Assembly (NCBI GenBank): GCA_905147135.1
Contig: LR990046.1
Coordinates: forward strand, 19,808,501 to 19,872,500
DNA from: Blastobasis lacticolella
Taxonomy: Eukaryota > Arthropoda > Insecta > Lepidoptera > Blastobasidae
Reading direction: 5' to 3'
DNA length: 64,000 nt
This document shows positions 9,611 to 20,445 of this stretch, one piece after another; the first letter of the stretch is position 1; the number at the start of each line of letters is the position of its first letter. Under the pieces are notes generated by a model, which had not been told where the DNA came from, made no database searches, and saw only the letters and a program-made list of their open reading frames with translations. The position numbers and the translations under genes were made by a program.

Positions 9611-11700
9611 CCGATGTGAGTGACGATCATCATGCCATGCGGGCGAGGGAGAAGGTCAGCCAGTTCCAGTTCTATATTCAATAGTCCTAGTTATTCAACT
9701 CAAGATGTAATTAATATTTTAAAATCGAATCTAAATCAAAGAGAATTGATGTCACAGCCGTCATCACAGCTGATGGCAGTAGGTCCTAGTAATATTTTAA
9801 ATCATAAAAAAATGTAATAACTGATTTCCGTATTGGGCTTTAAAAGTTAACAATACATTTTGCTATAAAAGCTCCAAAGGTTGGCCAAGACATGGTATGA
9901 TTGAGACCTTTCATATTGTAGGTATAGCGGGAAAGAATGACAAAATAAATTGACTTGGTCTCTACTTGATTTAAAATGACTTTCAACACTGTATGATATA
10001 GACACATCAGCAACAATGCTGCTCATTTATAACCTAAATAAATAAATAAATAATGCATTTTAGGTCCAAGTTATAGCTAATCGCTGGAAGATATGTTAAG
10101 GGGAAGGAGTAGGTATGAATTACAAAAATTAGCCTTTTAGAACCAGTGCGACAGTAACAGTAAAAGAGTTGTTGATCGTTTATTACACAGACTGAGGGAT
10201 AATATGTAGAAATCAAGCGCTCTGGTGCTGTGCTGCTCCCAATCTGATGACTTGTTACACTGAGACTGACTTGAGACTTAAATCACAAAAATATTGGTTA
10301 AATGTCGTATTAAGTGTATTTAAACCCATTATTACTTTAGAACTATTTTGTTTATTCCACGAAACTTGGTACAAGTGCAAGATAACTTTAGGATACGTCT
10401 TTACTCTGCAAGAAGCACATAAGGATGAATGACTGCCTTACTGACTGACTCTCTGCCACTCACATGGCTGGCCGCCACACTAATGGTATGGTGAGTGTTG
10501 CCACTACAAAACTAAGTTACGTCTTGGTACAAAATAAAAGCATATGTTATTAAATACATGAAAAGTATCTACCTATATTGAAGCTATGGAAAAGAGATTG
10601 GTGCTGTATCGGTTACAGGCAGTTCTGTTACAAATATTACCATTCATAATCCTGTTTACATTGGAGGATATTCAGTGTGGGAAGTCTATTAGCACTGAGT
10701 GAACTCTTGACTATAATTTTGACAAGCAGAAGTGGTGTTTTAAGAGAATTGAATAGTTGACATATAATAGTTTCCAACATACATGTGCCTGTATGTTGAT
10801 TGTGGCAGTCTGAGCTTTTCTCATAGCTATAATATGGTGAGCTTGGCGTCATTTCCTGTTCACTGTAGCATTGCAAGTTTGAGGATGTTTAACAAATTGA
10901 GTTAATCTGACACCATATTATTAGTTAGTTTTGTAATGAAGGGGTGAGTGAAATCTGAATCTGTCATGGTTACATATGGATGTTGTTTTGCATTGCATAC
11001 ACCCATTCATGTGAGTTTGTTTAGATGGACCATTAAGCATACAATGCAACATGATTGTCTGCATAATTTTAATGACAATGACGAACTTGTCTATAAAATA
11101 TAAGAGATCTCATGGAGCTAATCATGGGATTCAAATATTAGGAGGGAATAGGTACTGTTACAACAACGAATAATTATATAATAACACATGAAGGGATGGA
11201 TACCTTCTCAAATTAATCTATACAACAATTCATCATGTGTTCTGAATTAAAATGTATAAACATCATAATATACCTACGGTCATGAGGTGCCAATAGAAAT
11301 TAGTTAGATACCATATATTTTAACTATTGATTTATGAACATTCCTTTTTAAATAATAATAAAATCATGAGATACGGTTTTAGCGGTGACAGCCGTCGCCT
11401 AAAAAGCGTTGGGCAATACCTTTTGACTGGCAAAATGTCCTATTTAAGTTATTGCTATAAAAGTTTACTTAACCATTTCATAAAACCATTATAGTGAGTT
11501 ACTATAACAGGCTTAAATAAAGTATGGAGTAATTTTATTGTAAAGCACTGGTAAATGTGGCTAGCATGCACCTAATTTACGTTATAAAGTTTCCTTGCAA
11601 ACCACTATTGTTTTTGTGTTTTAGCAGTGATGTTTCATCAATACAAAAATTTTAGGATACAGATGACGGAGGATGACTCTACGAATGAGAACTATAGTAG
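9611..11700. other. No recognisable gene
   Basis: AT-rich sequence with short frames (for example 9620-9817, plus). None shows a recognisable domain. A few TAAA-type simple repeats occur near 10038. Confidence 0.4.
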
Positions 11701-11725
11701 TTACATGGTACTAAGTGGTCATGAG

Positions 11726-11828
11726 GAGACTATAATAGAGCGGTTTTGCTATATAGTAGACTTTACGGAATATATTTATAGCGATCAAAAGTTATATAAC
11801 AGTTTTTTTTAATCAATATTATAGTCTC
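11726..11828. other. Inverted repeat pair GAGACTATAATA
   Basis: Perfect 12-base arms at 11726-11737 and 11817-11828 with an ~80-base spacer. It may be the ends of a very small palindromic element or a chance stem. No duplication of flanking bases was found. Confidence 0.35.
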
Positions 11829-12387
11829 TTTGCTGGACATGTCACAACGACTCTTTTATACGGTAGAAGCGTTGTATAATAGTTCAAGTTCGTCCTCTAA
11901 TACAAAACAGCGTTGTAACTGACTCTAGATGTCCCTCATAATATAAAAAAAATATATATATATTCCATAAAAGTGGAAAACTGTTACTTTTAAAATTAAA
12001 ATTTTGGCTTGTTTTCTATCTTTCTTTTGACAAAATACAAGAATGAAAATTTAATCAACATTACAACTAATTTCGTACAGATTAAACAAAACGACACTAA
12101 TGACTTATGCACTAAAAGCACTTTGTCAAAATTGTGGGAATTCGTTGGTAGTGGTAGTAGCAGTGTAGAGGAGTATTAATCAACTTAAATTTTATCCACG
12201 ATGGCGGCGAACACTTTGTTATGAGTGTCTCAAAGTTACTTCTTGACGCTGGAGTGGTGGCACCATGGCGATGCGTCTCATTTAATTCAGTTTATTTTAT
12301 TAATAAAACTCATACATCGAGTGCGAATTGAAATACTTTATAAACGTAATACTGACATCAAAACCGCGGTTGCATATACTTTTGAAT
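11829..12387. other. No recognisable feature
   Basis: AT-rich interval preceding the hairpin-array element; nothing supportable. Confidence 0.4.
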
Positions 12388-13186
12388 CAATGAGCAGTTT
12401 TCCAATAGGCATCTAAAGCATTCCTAACCACTCTCTAGATGGCGCCCCGACAATTTTGGTAATTGATAAATAATCGCTTGAAATAGGTTCTTAGCAAAGA
12501 GGATATAAATACTGGGTACGTTGTATTAGATAATATTGTATTTATCAATAGCTTTCAACCATTTTCGAGGTTGTAATAAATTGTTACAAACAAAACAAAC
12601 ATCAATTTGACCGAGTCAATTAGTTTCATGGACACTAGGATCAGGAATGGACGCAATACAAATATGAAAGGTTTGTATTAAAATACATTTCGTTGAACCT
12701 TTTAGTAATAAAATTACCAGTTTTAAATCATGATAACAGACCACAAAACACTTGTTGGAGAAATGAGCTGAAATGATTATGAATTTACTGGACGTTATTT
12801 GACCTTTTATAGGACCATTTCGTATTTGAGACTGGATGGACTGCTATAGAACAAGAAATTGTCAGGTAATATCTGATGAGCATTAAGGATATTTCTCTAG
12901 ACTCTGACATGTTTAATAACCTCAGGAAAATAGCTGGTGATCAAGGCGCTACCGATTCTAGAACTTACAAAGCTTGAAATAGTCTTCAAAATCTAGCATT
13001 GTACTGCTATATTTGTAAAGTACATGGTTGGTCATGAAGTAATAATGAATCATGATTGGTGAAAACCGGATAAATATTGTTTCAATATATCTAATAATGA
13101 AATAGCAGTGCCCTCACAGGGTCACACGAGATATTTTTAGCTACATTTAAGAATGCTGTAAATAACACTAAATTAGTACAAGACAT

Positions 13187-13483
13187 CAAGGATACATAGT
13201 GTATTATGTAGATGAATAGAAACTTTGATTCGTTAATTGTATACATGGAATATAGTTATATACCTAGAGTAAATAAGATAGTAATTAATGATATTTTGGA
13301 AACTGAAATTATAATAGATGGTTTACTATACATATAACGACAAGGATACAGTGTACTGATGTAGATTAATAGAAACTTTGATTCGATTATTGTATACATG
13401 CAGTATAATTATATAGACAAGGACAATAAGATAGTAATTATTGATATTTTGAAAACTGAAATTATAATATTAAATGATTTACT
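13187..13483 (+). repeat. Diverged ~150-bp tandem duplication
   Basis: Two copies sharing AATAGAAACTTTGATTCG, TTGTATACATG, AATAAGATAGTAATTA and AAACTGAAATTATAATA in the same order (about 13187-13337 and 13340-13483). Confidence 0.75.
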
Positions 13484-13531
13484 ACATGATATGGATGGGT
13501 TAGCACCGACTACCGATTCGACAAATGAATA

Positions 13532-13584
13532 AATTGACAGTTAATTCAGCTAGAATGGATGGGTTAGCTGATTAACTCTCAATT
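13532..13584 (+). other. Hairpin 1 (Y-like)
   Basis: Arms AATTGACAGTTAATTCAGCTA and its near-inverse around the loop: about 19 pairs with one mismatch and one bulged T. The stem closing the loop is CAGCTA/TAGCTG. Confidence 0.8.
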
Positions 13585-13595
13585 GTGCTTAGGAT

Positions 13596-13633
13596 ACCTG
13601 GAACGTAAGAATGGATGGGTTTACGTCCAAGGT
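13596..13633 (+). other. Hairpin 2 (X-like)
   Basis: Arms ACCTGGAACGTAA and TTACGTCCAAGGT, paired with two single-base bulges; the closing stem is ACGTAA/TTACGT, different from all others while the loop is unchanged. Confidence 0.8.
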
Positions 13634-13643
13634 TTATATACAT

Positions 13644-13691
13644 CGAAAAGGTAAACTGCTAGAATGGATGGGTTAGCAGGATACCGATTCG
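13644..13691 (+). other. Hairpin 3 (type X)
   Basis: Three helices CGAA/TTCG, GGTA/TACC and CTGCTA/TAGCAG separated by two symmetric 2x2 internal loops. Confidence 0.85.
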
Positions 13692-13709
13692 TCAAAAGAA
13701 TTAATTGAA

Positions 13710-13748
13710 GTTGTTTTGGCTAGAATGGATGGGTTAGCCAATTACAAC
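13710..13748 (+). other. Hairpin 4 (type Y)
   Basis: Helices GTTGT/ACAAC and TTGGCTA/TAGCCAA with a small internal loop, same 12-base terminal loop. Confidence 0.85.
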
Positions 13749-13764
13749 ACAAAGGCGTGAACAT

Positions 13765-13812
13765 CGAAAAGGTAAACTGCTAGAATGGATTGGTTAGCAG
13801 GATGCCGATTCG
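13765..13812 (+). other. Hairpin 5 (type X)
   Basis: As hairpin 3, but the middle helix is GGTA/TGCC, turning a T-A pair into a T-G wobble. The loop carries one change (GATTGG). Confidence 0.85.
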
Positions 13813-13830
13813 ACAAAAGAATTAATTGAA

Positions 13831-13869
13831 GTTGTTTTGGCTAGAATGGATGGGTTAGCCAATTACAAC
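13831..13869 (+). other. Hairpin 6 (type Y)
   Basis: Same structure and sequence as hairpin 4, 121 bp downstream. Confidence 0.85.
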
Positions 13870-13885
13870 ACAAAGGCGTGAACAT

Positions 13886-13933
13886 TGAAAAGGTAAACTG
13901 CTAGAATGGATGGGTTAGCAGGATGCCGTTTCA
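13886..13933 (+). other. Hairpin 7 (type X)
   Basis: As hairpin 5, but the basal helix is TGAA/TTCA in place of CGAA/TTCG: both sides of one pair have changed together (C-G to T-A). Confidence 0.85.
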
Positions 13934-14296
13934 ACAAATGAATTAATTGAAGTTTTATTTGACTTTGGACACCTGAAACGTAAGCTGGGTTTAGTTATGG
14001 TTTTCACAGTATCAATGATGATTTGAAATAAACTGCAGATTTCTATAATTTATGATGTTTGTAAGTTTAATATTATTGTGTATTAGGTAGATAACTTACT
14101 ACTGTGTTCATTCCAATTGTTATTTATATCATACCTAGTAATTATTGAAATCTAATTGGGTTTACATTGACGATTCCTCGATTGTATTAAAATTGTATAA
14201 CATTTGGGACATAAATAAATTCAATATAATTGATAAGATTATGTTTACACATATAACTTTATTATTAGCTTTTAGTCGCCGAGTGTAAGGTTCCAC

Positions 14297-14332
14297 CTGG
14301 GTTCGTGCACAGGGACGTGCACGAGGTCAGGA
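14297..14332 (+). other. GC-rich hairpin
   Basis: TCGTGCAC and GTGCACGA form a perfect 8-bp stem around AGGGAC, extendable by partial pairing of CCTG with CAGG. It is bracketed by direct copies of CGAGTGTAAGG at about 14279 and 14337. Confidence 0.7.
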
Positions 14333-14340
14333 TGGACGAG

Positions 14341-14626
14341 TGTAAGGTCTAATTAATTAATGCTCAAAATAATGTATTATTATGATTAATTAATATTGTA
14401 TCCAGCTTAATCAAGTAAATTGTACTGATTTGTTAACCTTTTTAAGAAGTCAAGTGATGGCTGTATGAGAATAATACCTTCGGTAGCGTTTGACATTTGA
14501 ATAATTTATAAGAGTGAGTGTGATTATGTTTTCGGTGGCTTTGTATAGAAGATGATTGTAATACCAAAATAACTAATACCACGGAATAAATCATTGTTAT
14601 TATTGATAAAACGGAGTTTTACTACA
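14341..14626 (+). repeat. Repeat B, uninterrupted copy (Transib empty site)
   Basis: Matches 3921-4061 joined to 8698-8841 with a single copy of CTTCG at 14478-14482. It is therefore a paralogous empty site for the Transib insertion. Confidence 0.9.
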
Positions 14627-14814
14627 CTATTGACAAATACAATATTATCCAATACAACGTACCCAGTGTTTATATTATTTTTGCTAAGAACCTATTTCAA
14701 GCGATTATCAATTACCAAAATTGTCGGAGCGCCATCTAGTGAGTGGTTAAAAATGCTTTAGATACGTATTGGAAACTGCTCATTGTGCACATATGCGGCT
14801 GAATGTCCGTGTGG

Positions 14815-14930
14815 TATCCAGCAGAGTAGAATAGCTCCAACCCCTTACACTCGTGGATGTCGTACAAGGCGACTTATGTTTTCGAAGCAAAAGATCTAGA
14901 GTCTTCGTAGGCTGGAAAATGGGCAGCAGC
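14815..14930 (+). repeat. Retroelement 3' fragment (family M)
   Basis: Contains CCGTGTGG, CAGAGTAGAATAGC, ACAAGGCGACT and GCTGGAAAATGGGCAGCAGCG, shared with 44685-44895 and 50405-50595. Confidence 0.6.
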
Positions 14931-15484
14931 GGATGTAATATAGTTTATAATTACAACATTTTTATTTTATTTTGTTCTTGTTAGGTACATAGAGGTGCGT
15001 TCAATGATAAATGCGTGGAATGTAAGGTAGCACCGTAATTAATCAGGTGATAGTCTGAGCGTAACAAGCAGCGGGTGGCAGACATAACTCAGAAATACGT
15101 CATGTCACAGCACAACATGTGGCGACAGGTAGGCAATAAGGTAGAGATTCAGTGATATAACTTAAAGTACTGTATTCTTCGTCAGTAGTGCGCTGCCGTC
15201 TGTCAGTTTGGGCCACTTAATAGAAAGGGTTAATAAAAAAATGTAATGAGTCTATTGATTAGACTCAAGGCTTTGTGGTCTGTCTGCTGCCCATACAAGG
15301 ATACCAAACCATCTTCTTATCTACCTACTGCCAGAGCATAGGTTTTATTATACATTTAAGGTGGCAGACAAGCTTATGGCCTGCTTCAATATTTTTAAAA
15401 TTACATTAGCCACATCAAAAGCGGTTCAAAAATAAGGAAAATCGACGTCATGCATCAATAGGTATATTGAAATCAAAGTTAGAC
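14931..15484. other. No recognisable gene
   Basis: AT-rich, with a possible small LINE scrap near 15340 (GGTGGCAGACAAGCTTATGGCC); otherwise nothing supportable. Confidence 0.4.
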
Positions 15485-15560
15485 GACCCGAGTTGTTCCG
15501 TTGATTTACCTGCCACACAGAGGTCCTGGGTTCGATTCCCGGTCGAACAGAAATTGAAAT
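15485..15560 (+). repeat. tRNA-headed SINE (second family)
   Basis: GACGACCCGAGTTGTTC followed by a B-box GGTTCGATTCC. The inverted relative at 31800-31895 shares GACGACCTGAGTTGTTC and the B-box. A cloverleaf cannot be completed, so it is not called a tRNA gene. Confidence 0.6.
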
Positions 15561-15869
15561 AATTAATTTTAAATTTCTGTACCGTTTGCGTAACTTTGTA
15601 TGAAAAATTATTCATTCACGTTCATACCACATCTCAATACAACTCTGTAGTGACGACAGGTGTGTAGCAAGTTTGTAATTGTTAAAGCATGTTTGAGTGG
15701 CATTAACGTAATGCACGTGTAATTGCCTAATGAAATTAGATACAATACGCCTAATAAACTGAGAAACAATGTACAGTACATGTCGCAGCCGGATGGTTAA
15801 ATTAGCCAGTTAGTTAAACGGCTAGGTTACATTGCAATTATTTAATTGAATTTTTTTCCATTTCATTAT

Positions 15870-15985
15870 TATCATCATCATCTTAGCGTTTATTCCAGCT
15901 TCTGCCAGGGTCCGCTTTCCGACTCATTTTTCTCCACTTTGCCCGGTCTTCGGCATCCTCGCGTCGTAGGCCGTTGGCTATTCCC
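15870..15985 (-). repeat. LINE 3' fragment (family N)
   Basis: ATCATCATCATCTTAGCG...TTCTGCCAGGGTCCG, the inverse of the end of 55800-55990, which reads as the C-terminus of a retroelement endonuclease/RT protein common in Lepidoptera. Confidence 0.65.
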
Positions 15986-16327
15986 AATTTCATGATAAGA
16001 AAGTAATGTTGAAAGGATGATATTGCACCACTTTGTAGTCATGGTATGGTTTAGAGGTCCCACAAAACGTTAGTCAGCATTGCACAACCTGGCAATAGTA
16101 CTTATAATCTGTCCAAACTGACTTGTCTTATTTGGTTAAGAAAATTATGTATTTAAATGGATAATGTGCAGCAGTATTCGTGGAAATTCACATTCTATGT
16201 GTTTCTTATATAATTCTCGACATCTATACACAATATACGTAGCGTGATCGATCCGGCAAGTCGTGATTTTGGGCATTGTTTGTTCACCAAATAAGACAAG
16301 TCATTTTAAACAGATCATACATATGTA

Positions 16328-16589
16328 GGTAGAGCTCGTCTCGTAGTCTAAGATGACGCGCCCCACTACTTAGGTAGTTGATTTCGATGTGTGAGTGCAA
16401 ATATTGATAACGACACTTCATCTGTGTGGGAGCCAATGAACGACGCGTGCTCCTACGTTTGAATTTCACCGCCAACTGAATGACCAATTACAACGGCATT
16501 TGTATATGTATTGCGTCCATATTCTAAACTTGCTTGTGTGCGTTAATGCGATAGTGGGGCGCGTCATTTTAAATTAGACGAGCTCTACC
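16328..16589. mobile_element. 262-bp MITE
   Basis: Inverted ends starting GGTAGAGCTCGTCT and matching for about 40 bp through GACGCGCCCCACTA. There is no transposase. A target duplication was not resolved. Confidence 0.75.
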
Positions 16590-16959
16590 CTTGTGTGGGT
16601 TCTGTAAGTAAAAAAACCGGTCGGATATACAGCTATTTGTGTATCTTTCGTTTTGTATAACTTGAGGGAGAGGGTTCGTCACAGACATATCTCAAGTAAA
16701 ATATCGGGAACTTATCAGTAAGTGGTGAAACTTAAGCACAAAATAATGTTCTTGGAAATCCGAACTGCGCGCGGGTAGCAAAGACATCTAACCTCATGTT
16801 GTTACACATGTAACCTCAGTTTAAATTGAAGTCTTTGTGTGAAAGCCGCTAGTAGTATGATACACCTGAATATGAAATAGGCTATAACTAATTTCATGTC
16901 ATCGTAACTCCCGCGTTACCCACCTTAAATAGAACCGATCAAAACCGCCAGCGTTATGA

Positions 16960-17516
16960 GCTTATTACACATTCCTAAATTCAGTGACTGAATTCAGAAA
17001 CAAAAATCGTGAGAGCAAATCAAAGTGGAATGTATTGCTCATAGAATAAGGTCCATTTTTGTATCACTTTTTAATAGTCTAAGAGCCAGCTTAAATCTGA
17101 CAACACATATTTTACGGTATCTGAAATTTCGTCCAGTGAGACTTCTATACCCAGTAAACAAGCAATGGGTACTAGCTAAGCCCGGCCGCGGTAGGTTTGG
17201 GGTCCCTCAGGTGAGTCAGGTATGAAAATTAAGTAAATTTTTAAAGTATTTTACGGCGTCTGCCGTTTTAATATGTTATAATATACCTCTAGAAAAATTG
17301 AAAAATAATTATGGCTGCTGATTTTAAAGGTTGCAACATCCTGGCAGCCACTTTTCAAAATTCGAAAAAACAAAAATTTTTAAGTATTTTACGGCGTCTG
17401 CCATTTTAATATGTTATTTATTGAACTATTTAAAGCTAATATTGAAAATGGCTGACATTTTTTCCGGTTGTAACTATCCGGTTTACAGCGAAACATTACC
17501 TGCAGTCTATGCTTAG
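16960..17516 (+). repeat. Left arm of long inverted repeat
   Basis: Matches 24631-25213 in inverse orientation, including CTTATTACACATTCCTAAATT, the CCCGGCCGCGGTAGG block and CGGTTGTAACTATCCGG. Confidence 0.9.
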
Positions 17517-17764
17517 AAAACATGTGGTTCGTTTGGAGATAGTTATTATTTTCGTGCCAAAAATGTCTGGAAAGCGATATTTTGCTTGGAGGATGTTCGC
17601 CGAAGTTCATGCGGCTGATGAAAATACGTTTTATCGCCAACATGAAGCCCAAATGCGAAAACAAATGAATAATTTAATACACACTCTGTGATTACGTCTG
17701 TTACTGTTTTTTCTAAGGTGAGAAGTGATAAAACTCTCTACAAGACATTGTTGTTCTCAAGAGT

Positions 17765-18025
17765 GTGCAGGGAAGAGCCACCAAGATACCGGCAGCACTG
17801 AAAAAGTCATATGAGGAAAGACTACAAGAATCGAACCTCACCACACTGGAAGAAATAAGGATACGGGGTGACAACAATGAGACTCACAAGCTTTACTTTC
17901 ATCGAATGTTTAATATGAAAGGTGCTGAAGCATTGCGTGGACACAGCACAAGGATAAATCGCACACCATCTAAGACTAATATTGTTTATCACTTGCCATA
18001 CCATAAGGTTGTGAATTGTGAATAG
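17765..18025 (+). pseudogene. LINE reverse-transcriptase C-terminal remnant, copy 1
   Basis: Encodes SYEERLQESNLTTLEEIR, then RGHSTRINRTPSKTNI, ending KVVNCE. This follows the C-terminal region after the RT domain in CR1/L2-type LINEs (recalled pattern: SYEERL, LTTLE.RR.RGD, RGHS, RVVN). The catalytic domain is absent. A second copy follows in tandem. Confidence 0.55.
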
Positions 18026-18800
18026 TTGGAATTGGTTCTCAGACATGGGGCTATAGGCTCTCATAGGTTACCGCCCCTTCTGTTAAAAACAAGGTGGACA
18101 TTTGGTGAAAAATTAATAAAATTATTCAGTGAACTAAAATGTAGTATGTGTTATGGAAGTGAAAGCTATTATTAGCACTGCAATGTTGTATAGATATATC
18201 AGCAGAAATGCTACTTGTCTATTAACCTATAACACCTAATAATAATAATAAAATGTCTGAAAAGTGAAATTTATAAGATAAGTTACTCGTTGGCTGCCCT
18301 GAAACAGAAGTCATATGAGGAAAGACTACAAGAATTGAACCTCACCACACTGGAAGAAATAAGGATACAGGGTGGCATCAATGAGACTTACAAGCTTAAC
18401 TTTCGTCGAATGTTTAATATGAAAGGTGCTGAAGCATTGTGTGGACACAGCACAAGGATAAATCGCACACCATCTAAGACTAATATTGTTTATCACTTGC
18501 CATACCATAAGGTTGTGAATTGTGAATAGTTGGAATTGGTTCTCAGACATGGGACAATAGGCTCTCATAGGTAACCGCCCCTTCTTTTAAAAACAAAATG
18601 GGCATTTGGTGCAAAATTAATAAAATTATTCGGTGAACTAAACTGTAGTATGTGTTATGGAAGTGAAAGCTATTATCAGCACTGCAATGTTGTATAGACA
18701 TATCAGAAGAAATGCTACTTGTCTATTAACCTATAACACCTAATAATAATAATAAAATGTTTGAAAAGTGAAATTTACAAGATAAGTTACTCGCTGGCTT
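17795..18800 (+). repeat. ~503-bp tandem duplication
   Basis: Units 17795-18296 and 18297-18800 share TCATATGAGGAAAGACTAC through AAGATAAGTTACTCG in the same order with scattered substitutions. Confidence 0.9.
18290..18529 (+). pseudogene. LINE reverse-transcriptase C-terminal remnant, copy 2
   Basis: Second copy of the remnant at 17765 within the ~503-bp tandem duplication. It stays open over the same 70 or so codons with several substitutions (for example AEALCGHS for AEALRGHS). No catalytic domain. Confidence 0.55.
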
Positions 18801-18812
18801 GTTTTATATATA

Positions 18813-19248
18813 TGTCGTCGCGTGAAGGAAAGGGGTGTATCAGGATCATTGTCATCAGGGTGGTGATATCAGTATTAGGTCGTATTCGTCCAGATAAACA
18901 CATCACTTATAATTTCACTAGAATTCAGAGCGGTATTACAACTGTAGGCAGTTGAGGTAATTTACTTTCTTATTTCAAAGGTGATTTTAAAATTACTTTA
19001 TTTTTGAACGTAAATAACACTTTCTGTTAACGAACTTCAAACGTAAACAAACGAAATGTGGAGACAGTTTCAAGACGCGTCACTCCTCGGCGGCGGTCGC
19101 GCCAAGAATGGCCGCCACTCGGCCCGAGTCGTGCCGTCGAGACTCTGTCAGCACGCCTCACCAGAGGGCGCACTCCCACTTCCGTTTTCATCGTCATGAG
19201 TCCGTACTATTGACCACATGAGTCCATACTATTGACCGTGATCCGTCA
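18813..19248. repeat. LTR, left
   Basis: 436 bp, TG...CA. Near its end it contains two copies of ATGAGTCCRTACTATTGACC. Confidence 0.85.
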
Positions 19249-20127
19249 CGGCCGTCCTGCTGTACACACGTCCTCGTGTGTAATCTGAAACATGAAAACC
19301 ATAGCACAGTACTATATTCGCTCGGTCACTTCTGACCACAACACATCACCCAAATAAGTCTTATGAATCATGTGATTGGATCTATCACGACTGCATTAAC
19401 CCACCAATTTTTCACATAAAACATACGTCCATTATCATTTATCATACGAAACTTCTGTAGATTGAGAGATAACAACATCATCTTGTACATAAATTATTCT
19501 TTATAAGTTGCCGACATAAATTCAGCTACGACTTCAGTTCATTAGAGAGGCGTGACAAGGTATAACACCAGACGGTTCATAAACCGTATCACAATTACCA
19601 CCAATGAAGAAGGTTTAATCATCGTCACCAGTGTTTTCCCCTTGATGCTCTTGTTGAGTGGGAAACAAGCCCCAATCACAGAGCTCGCGTATCGTCCCCG
19701 ACGTCCATTACTGTAGGTACTTAGATTCACTACAAATATGTGACATACCTACATCAAATTTTCAGTACTCAGCAAAAGACCCAATGTTTCTTCGAGTGGG
19801 ATTGAAACACTCCTTCATTAAATGCCATATGATTTTTGGTCATCCGTCAGCGCCATCCTAATTTAAAAAGAATAAGTAATGTTACCATACAGGAGAAATG
19901 ACACACAGGCGACGAACCACCACACGACGGACGCCATCAGTCGGGCCGCCACGCAATCAGGCCGCCACGCAACCAGGCCGCCACGCAACTGGACCTGCAC
20001 ACAAGCGAAATACCACACAGACTAGGTGCCACACAGGTTGGGTGTCACTCTGGTCAGTGCCACTCTAATCGTCAAACTATGAGTTTATTCATCATATATC
20101 CTGTGTCACGTCTACCAAAGCACGATA

Positions 20128-20445
20128 CAGGTAAGATGTCACACACGGGTAAATTTCACAGAGGCAAAATGCCACACATAAAAATGCCACACCGGCGAAA
20201 TGCCATACAGGTAGAATGCCTCACGGGCTAAATACCACACAGACTTAATGTCACACAGACTATGCCACACAGGCGAAATGCCAAACAGGCGGGATGCCAC
20301 ACAGGCGGGAGCCACACAGGCGGGAGCCACACAAGCGGGAGCCACACAGGCGGGAGCCACACAGGCGGGAGCCACACAGGCGGGAGCCACACAGGCGGGA
20401 GCCACACAGGCGGGAGCCACACAGGCGGGAACCACACAGGCGGGA
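20128..20445. repeat. 15-bp minisatellite
   Basis: Ten units of GCCACACAGGCGGGA at 20296-20445, with one changed base in units 3 and 10. They are preceded by degenerate GCCACACAGG-type units from about 19899. The length is a multiple of three and stop-free, so several frames on both strands stay open; these are not genes. Confidence 0.95.

Larger units (their letters stand above)
13485..13934 (+). repeat. Constant-loop hairpin array
   Basis: Eight occurrences of a loop GAATGGATGGGT. Seven of them are enclosed by self-complementary arms; the first (around 13488) retains only the right side. From 13644 the array has a 121-bp dimeric period (hairpin types X and Y alternate). The two hairpins before it have other stem sequences. 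A loop-less remnant with ACCTGAAACGTAAGCTGGGTTTA lies just downstream near 13971. Confidence 0.85.
12388..14785. mobile_element. Non-autonomous element (family A) with hairpin array
   Basis: A 2.4-kb segment starting CAATGAGCAGTTTTCC and ending with its inverse (GGAAACTGCTCATTG). The inverted similarity extends about 200 bp inward and contains CTAGATGGCGC...CAATTTTGGTAATTGAT. The 399-bp MITE at 54825-55223 is a short relative. There is no transposase. Internal contents in order: a diverged tandem duplication (13187-13483), the hairpin array (13485-13934), a GC-rich hairpin (14297-14332) and repeat B (14341-14626). The superfamily is not identified because the flanking duplication is unclear. 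Confidence 0.65.

Noticed and set aside
13485..13934. Possible hammerhead ribozyme or CRISPR-like repeat
   Set aside because: No CTGATGA...GAAA core is present, and what varies is the stems, not spacers between constant repeats.
15510..15550. tRNA gene
   Set aside because: Only the B-box/T-arm region is convincing; no acceptor stem or anticodon arm can be closed.
17389..17664. Minus-strand 91-codon frame
   Set aside because: It crosses the inner boundary of the long inverted repeat and shows no motif; most likely chance.
20296..20445. Possible CRISPR array
   Set aside because: Units are contiguous with no variable spacers, and the window is a eukaryotic genome.
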